Origin: a virus
Direction: 5' to 3' (one strand)
Length of the DNA: 43,858 nt
Virus record (IMG/VR): IMGVR_UViG_3300020442_003262
Span: 1-43,858 of that record
The notes beneath the pieces are model-generated. The model saw nothing but the letters and a program-made list of their open reading frames with translations. It did no database searches and was not told where the DNA came from. Positions 1 through 9,487 of the stretch are shown here, one piece after another. The position numbers and the translations under genes are program-made. Within the stretch, counting starts at the first letter, position 1. Each line of letters begins with the position of its first letter.

Positions 1-821
1 TTTACTAATGATGTAGTAATAGCATATCTATCAGCACCTGGAGCTGAATAGTTTGGCGCTCCTAAAGCATTATCAACTAAACTAGAATCAGTATTTGAAT
101 TTACTGTTGATTCAGTAATTTGTAAACCAACTACATTATTTGGTGTATTTGAATATTTATCTCCAGCATTATCAAGTGTAATTGAAGCTGCTGGTACATA
201 TACAAAGTTTCCTCTTAAAAAGAATACACCTTCTTTAATACTAAATTCTGCGTTTTGTCCAATTGGATTTGTAATTGATGATGCAACTGCAGGAGATGCG
301 TTAGTTGGATTAGTTCCTCCACCTACACAAACAAATGGAGTTCCGGTGGCATTACTTTGTGCTACTTCTCCAGCAACAAATGATTTAAATGCACCACCTG
401 TTCCGGATGATTGATATTTAAGATATATTGTATGAGGGTCTGAACCACTTGAAGCTTCTACTCCAATAACAGTTGCTGTGACAGCATTTGTTTGTCCAGT
501 TAATGTTGAACCTATAAGAGTTTCTAAAACAGCTGCAGTAGTTGTATAGTTTGTTGAACTATGTTGGAATGAAGATTCTACTTTAATAAAATCACGATTA
601 ATGTTTAATGATTTTTCTCCATTTACAACTGAATCACCTTCTTTAAAAGCGTATTGACCAAATCTATCGATTTGAGCTTGCAAGGCTGTTTGCATTTGAG
701 TAAGTTCTCTTGCTTGAACAGATACTCCTGGCTTAAATAGTATACGATGAAATCCTTTTGTTTCGTCAAAGTCATCGTAATACGGCGTGACATTGTAATT
801 TTTTACTACTGTAGTTCCCAT
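1..821 (-). CDS. DUF4815-type virion structural protein, C-terminus outside window
   Basis: The frame is open from an ATG at 821 to the window edge (about 273 codons), so the 3' end is missing. It begins MGTTVVKNYNVTPYYDDFDE and continues KGFHRILFKPGVSVQARELTQ, the N-terminal signature I associate with the DUF4815 family of marine T4-like phages. Its place just after gene 8 is where T4 carries genes 9 and 10, so a baseplate or fibre-attachment role is likely but inferred. The start is preceded by AGGGA about 7 nt upstream. The visible part is rich in Ser, Thr and Gly, as is usual for beta-structured virion proteins. Confidence 0.8.
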   Translation of the reverse strand, partial: MGTTVVKNYNVTPYYDDFDETKGFHRILFKPGVSVQARELTQMQTALQAQIDRFGQYAFKEGDSVVNGEKSLNINRDFIKVESSFQHSSTNYTTTAAVLETLIGSTLTGQTNAVTATVIGVEASSGSDPHTIYLKYQSSGTGGAFKSFVAGEVAQSNATGTPFVCVGGGTNPTNASPAVASSITNPIGQNAEFSIKEGVFFLRGNFVYVPAASITLDNAGDKYSNTPNNVVGLQITESTVNSNTDSSLVDNALGAPNYSAPGADRYAITTSLV

Positions 822-837
822 AAATTTTCCCTAATAC

Positions 838-857
838 TATATTAGAATTCTAATATA
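838..857. repeat. 20-bp perfect palindrome across the gene 8 stop
   Basis: TATATTAGAATTCTAATATA reads identically on both strands and contains the TAA of gene 8. It could form a weak AU-rich hairpin between gene 8 and the DUF4815 gene, or be a protein site. It has no GC-rich stem or U-tract, so I do not call it a terminator. Confidence 0.4.
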
Positions 858-2470
858 ATTTTAATATCTTCAATCTGTGTTGCAGTTCTGTTAATTGGTA
901 ATCTATTTTCTAAGAATAATATATCACCAGACTCTCTATCTAATTCAGCAGCTTTTACAGCATTTGAACTTTCAAGAGTACCGTTAGTTGAGCTTGTACC
1001 ACCTACAACTTCTTCTCCATTTGTAAATGAGGTATAACCTGTTTTTTCATTTTGGTGATAATAAACGAAACCATTTGAGGTATCAATCTCTGTGACAAAG
1101 GCGACGGCTCCAGAGGTTTGACCTGTGATTACTTCATCTACCGTAAATGAACTAACATTTGAACCAACACTAAATGTGTTTGAAAAGTCTAAGTAATCCA
1201 TTGCTTTTAGAGTATCAGAAGATGCTATTTGACCTGCTGCTGCTCCAGTTCCATTTAATGGATTTTTAACTAACATAATTTGTCTAAAGTCATTACCTAC
1301 TGTAATATCTCCACTACCATCAGCACCATCTAACTTAACATTAACTCCCATAAAGAATCCGCCAAGTTCAGCTCTTGGGTCAGTACCATGACCACTCTTC
1401 TCACTACCTCTGTAGTTTGGTGCAATAACAGCTCGAGCAGTTCCTAATGAACCACCTCCACCAGATAGTACAACTTTAGCTCTTGTATAATTTGTTCCTT
1501 TACCAGTCACTGTAATTGCTGTGACTGCTCCACTTGAAATAGTTGCTGTTGCAGTTGCTCCAGTTCCATCACCTGTAATTGTGACTGTTGGAGCTGATGT
1601 ATAACCCGACCCACCAGCTGTGACTTCAATTCTTTCGATTCCGGCAGCGAGGGAATCATCTCTTGAAGCTTTTTGGTTTAGGTATTGAGCATAATCTGCT
1701 TCAGTAAGGTTTGCTTCAGCATCAGCATCAGCAGCATAAGCAAATGTTAAAATTGCATTTGCGGCTACTGTACCAGTTGTATTAGCACTCATTGTAATTT
1801 GTGTTCCAGCAACTGAACTAACTTTTCTACCTGAACCAATGTTAGTTCCTGTAATAGTCATACCAACTGCGATATCATCATTAATTTCTTTTAAGATGAT
1901 TTTATTTTGTGCATTTGCAGCTTGGACAGCCACTTGAGCTTCTCCACCCATTGAGATATATTTTACTGGCATATATGAGTTTGTTAAAAACTTTTCTGCA
2001 TCAGCTACTGAAACAGTATACATATATTTCCATGAATATCCATCGGATTCTGCTTGTGGTTGTGTTAATGTTTGAGTTGGTTGTACTGTTGAAGCACCAC
2101 CGCCTGCTACGATACATTTATAAACCTTAAATTCACTAGTGATAACATAGAATTTCTTATCGAAAATATTTCCATCATCGGAATCCCATGCTACATAAGA
2201 TGTTGAACCGTCCCATGTGTGTCTTGGTACTACATGAGATACGTTTGCTGAAGATACTTTCTTTACTGCTATAAGGTTTGACCTTGCCTTTCCATATTCA
2301 TCAAGGTGGTCGCCCGGTGTAGGAGCTGTTGCTTCATCAGTTGTATCTGACGTGGAATTAGACCACACATCAGCTTTACCAATACCTACATAAACTGCGC
2401 TATTTGAAATATCTTCTTTAAAATTATTTGAGTTAACAACTCTAAAATTACTTGATACTATTGCTGCCAT
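842..2470 (-). CDS. 8: Baseplate wedge subunit gp8
   Basis: Homologue of T4 gp8, a subunit of the six baseplate wedges. Both ends match: near the N-terminus [41 protein letters not shown] and [12 protein letters not shown], then [11 protein letters not shown], and at the C-terminus [12 protein letters not shown] followed by [12 protein letters not shown], which parallels the T4 ending. It is 542 residues against about 334 in T4. The extra length is a central Gly/Thr-rich insertion (about residues 180-350) with [13 protein letters not shown]-type repeats, plus an ITGQTSGAV module near residue 450. A TATAAATA late box lies 45 nt upstream. Confidence 0.9.
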   Translation of the reverse strand: MAAIVSSNFRVVNSNNFKEDISNSAVYVGIGKADVWSNSTSDTTDEATAPTPGDHLDEYGKARSNLIAVKKVSSANVSHVVPRHTWDGSTSYVAWDSDDGNIFDKKFYVITSEFKVYKCIVAGGGASTVQPTQTLTQPQAESDGYSWKYMYTVSVADAEKFLTNSYMPVKYISMGGEAQVAVQAANAQNKIILKEINDDIAVGMTITGTNIGSGRKVSSVAGTQITMSANTTGTVAANAILTFAYAADADAEANLTEADYAQYLNQKASRDDSLAAGIERIEVTAGGSGYTSAPTVTITGDGTGATATATISSGAVTAITVTGKGTNYTRAKVVLSGGGGSLGTARAVIAPNYRGSEKSGHGTDPRAELGGFFMGVNVKLDGADGSGDITVGNDFRQIMLVKNPLNGTGAAAGQIASSDTLKAMDYLDFSNTFSVGSNVSSFTVDEVITGQTSGAVAFVTEIDTSNGFVYYHQNEKTGYTSFTNGEEVVGGTSSTNGTLESSNAVKAAELDRESGDILFLENRLPINRTATQIEDIKIILEF

Positions 2471-2480
2471 TTTTAATTAC

Positions 2481-5381
2481 CTATTCTATTTCCACGAATG
2501 TTCGTGTATTATATTTATTTATATTAGTTGGATTGACGTTTTGAATTTCTACATCACCTAAAAAGCTTATTTGTTGGTTTGAACTAAATAATCTATGAGT
2601 ATCGTAGAAATTGCCTTTCCTTTGTTTACTACCATTATTTATAATGGTCTGAAAATTGTCATGATTAAATCCATTATGGATATTTGTCATATTATGATTT
2701 AAACTTAATATTAAGATTTCTTTTTGATTTCTTGCTCTTAATTCGTTTTGAGCTCCAGATTCTAATGTGACGATTGGGTCTCTTGTATAACCTAATCCAG
2801 GATTCGTAACTGTTGAACCTGTGATTAATCCATCAGCATCAATTGTAAATGTTCCTGCTGCAGTAACGTTTGTACCTAAAAGATTTCCATCTGAATCTTT
2901 TGCATCTGGTTGTGGGAATACAACTGTAGGAGCAGTTCTAAAGTTCTTTTGAGATGGACCTAATATATTTATTTTTGATATCTTAGTTGCGTTTGGATTT
3001 GCTGCAATTGAACCAAAGAGTTGAGCAAAACCTCCACCTTCATTTGAAATTGTAATAGCATCTCCATCTAACTCACCATCTGAAGTTAATCCTATTGTTG
3101 CAACTGGAGTTGTTGTTGATTGACCACTTGCTGCTGTTCCAGTAAATGAAACACTTAATGGTCCACCAGTATATCCAAATCCTTTTTCACCAATCTCTAT
3201 TGATTTTACTTTACCATCAGTTTTTGTTAAATCTACAGTTGCAGTTTGTCCAGTTAATTTATGTCCTGTTCCACTTCCAACTGAAGTTAAACTAATTGCA
3301 GTTCCACCATTTGTGGCTGCTAATTTAATTGTTGTACTAGTTTTATCCCTTACAAAATATGTAGTATTATTAGTTAATCCACCTACTGCAGTATTACTAT
3401 TACTATTATATGTGACTTGGTCTCCATCTGCTAAAGCAGCAAGTTGAGGTGTAGTTAAAGTAATTGTATTATTTGAAGTACTTACAGCTGAACCTGGATT
3501 AAAAGTCATGGCTGTTGGAGCAGCAATTACTGCTTGTGGGTCACCATAATCTTCACCACCCGCAGATATCGTAATTGCATTTACTTTACCACCCGAAATT
3601 CCTGTAGTAATTGTAGCTGCTGTAAAGCCTGAAGCTGCAGCCGCATCAGATGTTGTAAGTGTTGGAGCACTTGTATAACCTGAACCTCCCACTAAATTTG
3701 CAAAACCTGTTATAACACCATTCTTTAATGTTAAAGAAACTGTAGCATTTTTATGTATTTTCGCTTGAGCAATTGGTGAGAATTGAGAAGCAAAAGCTTC
3801 TACTAATATTGGAATATCTTCTATACCAATAACACCGGGTTGTTCTTTCGGCATTGATATAAGGTTTAAAGCATCGGTTAATATATCATTTGTTAATTGT
3901 ATGAAGATTAATATTTCTGCAAAATATACAAACCCAGCTGGATGTACTAATTTATCAAATGCATTTTCCCAATCTGTTAAATTTCTACCCGTTTTAATAA
4001 GGTATGCAAATTTCTGAAACTTATTACTATCATGTATTACTTGGTTATATGATAGGAATCCTCTTTGGTCTAGGTACGAGCCACGTTGTACGAATGTCAC
4101 AGATGCCCCAGACGATAAAGTTATGGCAGAGGATAGGGTTATTACCTTCCCATTTGCACTAACAGCAGTCACAGATGGAGCATTTGCAAGTGTATAAGTT
4201 GTTCCACTTATAAGTTTTGAACCTGGTCTAATTAAAGCATTACTTGCTGTAATGTTTACAGTTGTACTACTATTTGAAGCTGAGCTTAATGTTGTTGTGT
4301 GACGAGGGTCCTGGTCCCAATCACCTTCTGAAGGTATAAGGACTTTGTCGTAGGGAAATTCAACTTCTGCAGTATCGTTAAAAAGCAATCTAAAAAAGAT
4401 TTCGATAGAATCTGAACTTCCCCTTAACTTATAAAAATCAATAATGGATTTATATAAAGTTCTTTTATTTCCGACAGTATTTCTAGGTAATGATATTCCA
4501 ATTTCTTTCTGCATCATAGTCAGGAAATTAGAATCATTTAAATCAATATCCATAGCATCTTCAATTGTATTCATAACATTTGAAGGACCTGGTCCAACCC
4601 ATCGTTTTACAATAGTTGTTATACTCGCACTATAACCATTAAATGAACTTAATCCGTTTACAGTAAATGTTTTACCAATTTGAAATGCCGTTGTATTTGC
4701 AAGTGTTCCAGGTAATTCATTACCATTTGTAATTTCTACATTAATATCATTCAATGGGATTGTCATTGTGGTCGCAGCACCTTTAATTGAATGTTGTATA
4801 CCCGTTCCTACACCAGTTAAATTAATAGCGCTTCCACCTTTTGTTGTGCTTAATTGTATTTCACCACCATTTGAGAAAACAATAAAGTATTGAGTTTCAT
4901 CTACTAATCCTTGAATATTAGTACCATCACCAACATCATATATAATTTGAGTGCCAACTGGTAAAGCCCCTTGGTTGGTGCTACCTACTATTAACTTATT
5001 GTTAGTGGTATCAACTACCGATGATGATGAACCATCAAAGGTGAATTTGGCTGGTGATGAACCAGTTGGCGAAGTGATTGTAAGAGTTGAACTAGCACCT
5101 GAAAAATCTGTAAAGAATTGGTCATTATCATTAGTTGGGTCAGGTATTCTAAATCTAGCTAAACCATCTAATATTACATCATTAAACGTTAAAGTTTCTT
5201 GATATATAAATTCATCCATATTCATGAATGCATAATATGATTCCAAGAAAGAACGTAGTTTAGCTTTATCTGCTAATATTTCACCAGGAATAATTTGGTC
5301 TAAACGAATATGTTCTTTAGTTTCTACTAAAGTTGAATCATCTAATCCAATCGCACCTGGTGTTAAAGTATTTTTTGCCAT
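2481..5381 (-). CDS. 7: Baseplate wedge protein, gp7-like
   Basis: A 966-residue protein lying exactly between genes 6 and 8, where T4 has gene 7 (about 1030 residues). The N-terminus (about 1-90, DDSTLVETKEHIRLDQIIPG then LRSFLESYYAFMN) looks like the conserved part. The rest is Gly/Ser/Thr-rich and repetitive. Two copies of a module ending in GTG-x-x-H occur near residues 130-200 and 640-715, and several G-x-GYTSAP-type repeats lie near 560-920. The call rests on gene order, size and composition more than on direct similarity. Its ATG overlaps the TAA of gene 6 upstream in a TAATGG junction. Confidence 0.65.
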   Translation of the reverse strand: MAKNTLTPGAIGLDDSTLVETKEHIRLDQIIPGEILADKAKLRSFLESYYAFMNMDEFIYQETLTFNDVILDGLARFRIPDPTNDNDQFFTDFSGASSTLTITSPTGSSPAKFTFDGSSSSVVDTTNNKLIVGSTNQGALPVGTQIIYDVGDGTNIQGLVDETQYFIVFSNGGEIQLSTTKGGSAINLTGVGTGIQHSIKGAATTMTIPLNDINVEITNGNELPGTLANTTAFQIGKTFTVNGLSSFNGYSASITTIVKRWVGPGPSNVMNTIEDAMDIDLNDSNFLTMMQKEIGISLPRNTVGNKRTLYKSIIDFYKLRGSSDSIEIFFRLLFNDTAEVEFPYDKVLIPSEGDWDQDPRHTTTLSSASNSSTTVNITASNALIRPGSKLISGTTYTLANAPSVTAVSANGKVITLSSAITLSSGASVTFVQRGSYLDQRGFLSYNQVIHDSNKFQKFAYLIKTGRNLTDWENAFDKLVHPAGFVYFAEILIFIQLTNDILTDALNLISMPKEQPGVIGIEDIPILVEAFASQFSPIAQAKIHKNATVSLTLKNGVITGFANLVGGSGYTSAPTLTTSDAAAASGFTAATITTGISGGKVNAITISAGGEDYGDPQAVIAAPTAMTFNPGSAVSTSNNTITLTTPQLAALADGDQVTYNSNSNTAVGGLTNNTTYFVRDKTSTTIKLAATNGGTAISLTSVGSGTGHKLTGQTATVDLTKTDGKVKSIEIGEKGFGYTGGPLSVSFTGTAASGQSTTTPVATIGLTSDGELDGDAITISNEGGGFAQLFGSIAANPNATKISKINILGPSQKNFRTAPTVVFPQPDAKDSDGNLLGTNVTAAGTFTIDADGLITGSTVTNPGLGYTRDPIVTLESGAQNELRARNQKEILILSLNHNMTNIHNGFNHDNFQTIINNGSKQRKGNFYDTHRLFSSNQQISFLGDVEIQNVNPTNINKYNTRTFVEIE
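2516..2523 (-). promoter_or_regulatory. Late promoter box for gene 8
   Basis: TATAAATA on the minus strand, 45 nt before the gene 8 ATG, inside the end of the gp7-like gene. It matches the T4 late consensus recognised by the gp55/gp33 system, and a gp33 gene is present in this window. In AT-rich DNA some copies are expected by chance; the position supports this one. Confidence 0.5.
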
Positions 5382-7255
5382 TATGATTTAATTCTTGATG
5401 TTGTTGTATATGTTATACTTCCACTTGAACCAGCTGTTGCGATGGTATCAATTTCTGGAGTAATGGTTACGAATGAACTATCTATCATTAAAAGTTGTTC
5501 TCTCTTTGGAGCGATATCTAATGAATCTGGTATTACACTAATTTTAATCGATGCGTTTGTTGTAGGAATAAAGTTATTTAAAGTAATTGTTCCTTTTGAT
5601 ATATTAACTTCACCTGCATCAGCAACCACTGTGACGTTTTTACCAGATACAATTTTATATACTATTACAATTCTTTTATTTGAATCGGTTGTATCAGTTC
5701 TATCTCCAAAGAAATGGTCAGCAGTATCAGAACCTTGTAGTTTGAAAGCTGTTGAAGATATTAAATGTTTATCTGAAGCTCCTCTATCAAAGAATGGTCC
5801 TGCAAAATTCAATGTATGATTTTGTGTTGATACTGTTCCATCGGCCGCGAGTGTTGGTGTTATATTTTGGAACATTCTAGGTCGAATAGAACTGTTTAAT
5901 ATTGCTGGGTCTGCAGTATCAACATCATTTGTTAATTCTGAATGTCTAAATACACCATCAAATTTATTTAAATTATTAAAATTATAATCACTTACAACAT
6001 CTTTAATGAGTGTTGTTAATTCAACTGAACTTCTATCTGTAAGGTTTGGATTATATTTAAATCCTACATCTAATTCTAATCTTGTAAATACTGGGTCAAC
6101 AATAATAGGTGTGACCGATACAACGTTCTTACCTTTTAATACTGTTTCTTTTATTTCAGACTTTTCATCTTCAGTTAATAACTCTGCAAGTAATGGTTTG
6201 ATGGCAATATATATTCTACCATAATCAGGTATTTCTTGGTCTTCACCACCCCATGTTGCAATTGAATCTATATTTGTAAAACTCTTTTTAATGATAGATG
6301 AATAATCTTGAGATGTGACAGCTCTGTTTTGAGCAATAAAAGTAAGTGGTGCATTAAACCTTATTGATTCTGTTGTTTCTGATTCTGAACCACCAGCAGC
6401 TTTTGTGACTAATGTTGGAGCACTTGCTGTAAATCCACCAATTTGGTCAACCATTGTAAATACACTAGCACCATTTGAATCAGCGCCTTTTGTTTTTACA
6501 TAATCAATTGTGACAATATTATCATTTACTGGTTTATAACCTGTGACTCCATCTCCAAAATATATTTCAAAGAATCCTGATGGATTTTCTTGTATGAAAT
6601 AAACTTTAGTAGTTGCATCAACATCTTTTAATGTTTCGAATTTAGTATAGATGTCAAATGCTGTTGACCCTTGATTCTGCTGTACGCGCACGCGTAACGT
6701 ACTCGTGTCCGCGTCTTTATCACTGAGTTGAAACTTTTGATTCTCAATATCATTATCAACTCTATATTTAAGTTCTCTATATGAACCTTCAACAATATTT
6801 ACATTAGTAAAACTATAAAGGTTTCCTTCTAACTTTGCTTGTTTTGCTTCTAAAACAACATATTGAAACTCTTCACCATCAACAATAGTATTTAATTTAG
6901 TACCTCTTGGTAAATCTAAGTTTGTTGGTTTAGTACCACTTACACCCGATACATCAACACTAATATTTACTACTGCCCTTGGTGATAAAACTGAACGTGG
7001 TACATATCCTAAAAGTTTAGCCCTTGTGACCACATTACCTCTAATTTGAGCTGAGTCTAAGAAGGCTTCATTTAAACTAAAATGAGCATTCATTGCATTA
7101 TAATGAGTATTATATGCTAATACATCAAGAAGGATATTAAGACCTGAACCTTCAAAATCATAATCATTAAATTCGTTTTGTTGCTTTAAAAAATTTTTGA
7201 GATTTTGTTTTATAGTATCAAAATCTAATTCTGTGACGTTTAAATTACTAGCCAT
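5381..7255 (-). CDS. 6: Baseplate wedge subunit gp6
   Basis: Homologue of T4 gp6, which forms the inner ring joining baseplate wedges. It is 624 residues against about 660 in T4. The N-terminus is typical: LDFDTIKQNLKNFLKQQ, then SGLNILLDVLAYNTHYNAMN, then FLDSAQIRGNVVTRAKLLGY and VPRS. The middle (about 290-420) contains RFNAPLTFIAQNRAVTSQDY and the YIAIKP stretch of the gp6/J-like fold. Its ATG overlaps the stop of gene 25 (TAATGGC), so the two are probably translationally coupled. An odd GC-rich codon cluster sits near 6680-6715. Confidence 0.92.
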   Translation of the reverse strand: MASNLNVTELDFDTIKQNLKNFLKQQNEFNDYDFEGSGLNILLDVLAYNTHYNAMNAHFSLNEAFLDSAQIRGNVVTRAKLLGYVPRSVLSPRAVVNISVDVSGVSGTKPTNLDLPRGTKLNTIVDGEEFQYVVLEAKQAKLEGNLYSFTNVNIVEGSYRELKYRVDNDIENQKFQLSDKDADTSTLRVRVQQNQGSTAFDIYTKFETLKDVDATTKVYFIQENPSGFFEIYFGDGVTGYKPVNDNIVTIDYVKTKGADSNGASVFTMVDQIGGFTASAPTLVTKAAGGSESETTESIRFNAPLTFIAQNRAVTSQDYSSIIKKSFTNIDSIATWGGEDQEIPDYGRIYIAIKPLLAELLTEDEKSEIKETVLKGKNVVSVTPIIVDPVFTRLELDVGFKYNPNLTDRSSVELTTLIKDVVSDYNFNNLNKFDGVFRHSELTNDVDTADPAILNSSIRPRMFQNITPTLAADGTVSTQNHTLNFAGPFFDRGASDKHLISSTAFKLQGSDTADHFFGDRTDTTDSNKRIVIVYKIVSGKNVTVVADAGEVNISKGTITLNNFIPTTNASIKISVIPDSLDIAPKREQLLMIDSSFVTITPEIDTIATAGSSGSITYTTTSRIKS

Positions 7256-7704
7256 TATCTTAACCTTCTTAATTCTATGTTTAAATTTGTTTCGGTATCA
7301 AATTCTTTTATTCTAAAATAAACTTGAATATTATATGAATTTCTATTAGGATTATCTTGTATATTAATTGCACCAACACTTACTCTTGGTTCAAAGTTTT
7401 TTATACATTTTTTAATTCCATCTCTTAATTGAATTCGAGTAATTGCATCATTTGGTTCAAAGAGTAAACCAACTAGATTAGCTCCTTTTTTAGAACCAAA
7501 AGGTCTTTCATTAAAGTTAGTGACTAAAAGATTTTTGATTGCATTTACAATAGCCCTATCATCTTTTAAAGGGATAATATCTTTTCTTATTGGATGTATT
7601 GCTAAAGATAAATCCAAATCACGATAAGGTTTCTTCTTAGCAACTATCTTAGATGCCGGAATTCCCTCTTTAATTTGCTTGTCTGTTTGTGATAATCCTG
7701 CCAT
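7255..7704 (-). CDS. 25: Baseplate wedge subunit gp25
   Basis: Homologue of T4 gp25, a small wedge protein related to type VI secretion TssE. It is 149 residues. Family features visible are DLSLAIHPIRKDI, IVNAIKNLLVTNFNERPF with the conserved NERPF segment, then GLLFEP and IKKCIKNFEPRV. It lies directly upstream of gene 6, as in T4-like phages. The ATG follows a TATAAATA late box by only 5 nt, so the late transcript should start at or next to the ATG. Confidence 0.93.
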   Translation of the reverse strand: MAGLSQTDKQIKEGIPASKIVAKKKPYRDLDLSLAIHPIRKDIIPLKDDRAIVNAIKNLLVTNFNERPFGSKKGANLVGLLFEPNDAITRIQLRDGIKKCIKNFEPRVSVGAINIQDNPNRNSYNIQVYFRIKEFDTETNLNIELRRLR

Positions 7705-7709
7705 ATAAC

Positions 7710-7717
7710 TATTTATA
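7710..7717 (-). promoter_or_regulatory. Late promoter box abutting gene 25 start
   Basis: TATAAATA followed by GTTAT and then ATGGC. By the T4 rule (box at -13 to -6) the +1 falls on the A of the ATG, giving a leaderless mRNA. The 18-nt string TATAAATAGTTATATGGC recurs at 12950 before another gene. Confidence 0.6.
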
Positions 7718-8984
7718 CAGGTGGAACGATACTTTGGCCACCTAAAGCCGAAGTAAATTCATTACTTTTCTCTGTAATTCCTCCAAATCCACTTAAATCT
7801 ATTGTTTTTGGTATACCTATTAATGTCATAAACATACAAAAATCAAAGGTAATCCATTGAGTCAAAGCACCTAATCCTATTGCATCAAAGAATGCTGTGA
7901 CCTTATTCATCCATTCTTTTAATAAGAATGTTTGCCAATTCTCTTTAAACTCTTTTAACTTTTGAGTAATTCTAGCCACTTGAAATTCAAGGTTAACTAC
8001 ATTATCATCAATCTCACCACCTAATAAATCCAATACACCAAATCCTGCTATCGATAATCCACCTAATCCATCAAGAGTTGCCTTTGTATATTTTTCCATA
8101 GCTTTATTACGAGCATCAATTAAATCCTGACCTGTTAAAGTTCCTTCTAATGATTCTAATTCAGCTTTAAATTTTGCTTTTTCTGCATCTACAACTGCTT
8201 TAATCATTCCTTCTATATCAATTGAAAGTGGTACAGGTAATGATGGTAATCCTAAAGCACTCCATATTAAATCAAACTTACTAATTAATCCACCAAATCC
8301 AGTAAACATTTCACCATTCATAAACTTAGTGACTTCATTCTTTATAAAATCCATCACCTGTTTTGCTTTTAATTCAGCATTATCTAATCCATATTCACCA
8401 CCGAATTGTTTATATTCATCAGGTAATAGTTTATATAATGAATCGATTTTATTATTACGAAGTTCTAATATCAGTTTATTTAACTCTTCAGCTGACATAT
8501 CAGGGTTTGCCGCTCTTAGCGCTTCAATTTGAGCTTCTACATCAGGCCCATAACCACTAATTTCTTTTGCTAATTCTTTTAAATATTCTCTATCAGTAGC
8601 GACCTTTAATATATCAATACTAATTCCTAAACCTGGAACTGTCATTGTTAAACTAATAGGAAATAAACTATTAATTAATTCTAATATTTTGGTTGGTACA
8701 TATATATGAAACTCTTCAATCAACCTTTGTATCATGATTTTAAATTCTTGTTCAGGTATACTAATCGCTTTAAAATCTGGGTCATAAGGACTTAATATAC
8801 TTCTTACACTATCTAAAATCTTTTTTAAATCTTCACCTTGTTTTTTTAATTCTTCAACACTTGATAATGCTGCCTTTTCAGCTTCAGTAGCTAACTTACC
8901 AAAAAAATCCATTAAGTTTTTTGGTGTAGGTAATAAAACCGCTGGACATTCCAATGGTGGAATTTCTACTTTTATTTCAGACAT
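7713..8984 (-). CDS. Unknown protein of the baseplate cluster
   Basis: I do not recognise a named family. The 423-residue product is mostly helical, with charged coiled-coil-like stretches (about 25-60, 150-185 and 265-300) and hydrophobic Gly/Pro segments such as LFPISLTMTVPGLGISIDIL (about 105-125) and the C-terminal WITFDFCMFMTLIGIPKTID (about 365-385). It lies between gp5-like and gp25, and its ATG coincides with the end of the gp5-like gene. A structural or assembly role in the baseplate hub is the obvious inference; a tape-measure-like or chaperone role cannot be excluded. Confidence 0.6.
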   Translation of the reverse strand: MSEIKVEIPPLECPAVLLPTPKNLMDFFGKLATEAEKAALSSVEELKKQGEDLKKILDSVRSILSPYDPDFKAISIPEQEFKIMIQRLIEEFHIYVPTKILELINSLFPISLTMTVPGLGISIDILKVATDREYLKELAKEISGYGPDVEAQIEALRAANPDMSAEELNKLILELRNNKIDSLYKLLPDEYKQFGGEYGLDNAELKAKQVMDFIKNEVTKFMNGEMFTGFGGLISKFDLIWSALGLPSLPVPLSIDIEGMIKAVVDAEKAKFKAELESLEGTLTGQDLIDARNKAMEKYTKATLDGLGGLSIAGFGVLDLLGGEIDDNVVNLEFQVARITQKLKEFKENWQTFLLKEWMNKVTAFFDAIGLGALTQWITFDFCMFMTLIGIPKTIDLSGFGGITEKSNEFTSALGGQSIVPPV

Positions 8985-9487
8985 TATACTATTTTTGTTT
9001 TTTGTCCTGGCTTAGATACAATTGTAATTCCACCTTCTGCGTCCATAGTAATACTTGAACCAGCTTGGTGTACGATTTGTATATTGCCAGGTGTATCATC
9101 AAATATAACTGTATGACCAGATTCAGTCACATGAGTTTTCTTTTTGATATCATCAGTTGGTACATCTTTTGTACCATCAGTTTGTGTTGGTATACTACCG
9201 ATTATAATCGGGTCTTGAGCGCTTCTTCCATCTCTAAAGAATCCAACAACCCATGAACCAACTAATAAAGCATGAGTACTTCCTACTCCCGCTTTAGATG
9301 CAGAAGTATTTGGTAATAAAACAGTTGCCCAGGGAAGTTCGTCCTTTGTTGGACCTCCATTAGCTTCTGTTTCATAATAACCGTATGGTCTTACTTTAAC
9401 TCTTGCATATAATTCAGTATCATCAATATCTTCTACGGCACCAATGAACCAAAAAAATTCGTGGTTTATAAATTCATCTCTTATCAT
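8984..9487 (-). CDS. 5: Baseplate hub protein gp5-like, OB-fold, no lysozyme domain
   Basis: A 167-residue protein with the N-terminal OB-fold of T4 gp5 / VgrG-type hubs: FWFIGAVEDIDDTE, ARVKVRPYGYY, LPWATVLLPNT, VGSWVVGFFRDG, and DPIIIGSIP. It ends in a short segment of alternating beta residues (about 125-167, SGHTVIFDDTPG, SITMDAEGGITIVSK) like the start of the gp5 needle. T4 gp5 has 575 residues with a central lysozyme; here that domain is absent. The ATG overlaps the gp27-like stop as ATGA. Confidence 0.75.
   Translation of the reverse strand: MIRDEFINHEFFWFIGAVEDIDDTELYARVKVRPYGYYETEANGGPTKDELPWATVLLPNTSASKAGVGSTHALLVGSWVVGFFRDGRSAQDPIIIGSIPTQTDGTKDVPTDDIKKKTHVTESGHTVIFDDTPGNIQIVHQAGSSITMDAEGGITIVSKPGQKTKIV

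Noticed and set aside
1909-2130. Plus-strand frame of 73 codons inside gene 8
   Set aside because: It is antisense to a clear gp8 homologue, has low-complexity Leu/His content and no ribosome site. The same applies to the other plus-strand frames under the leftward genes (for example 4444-4635, 5442-5819, 8329-8560, 10431-10682, 27655-28059, 29628-29933).
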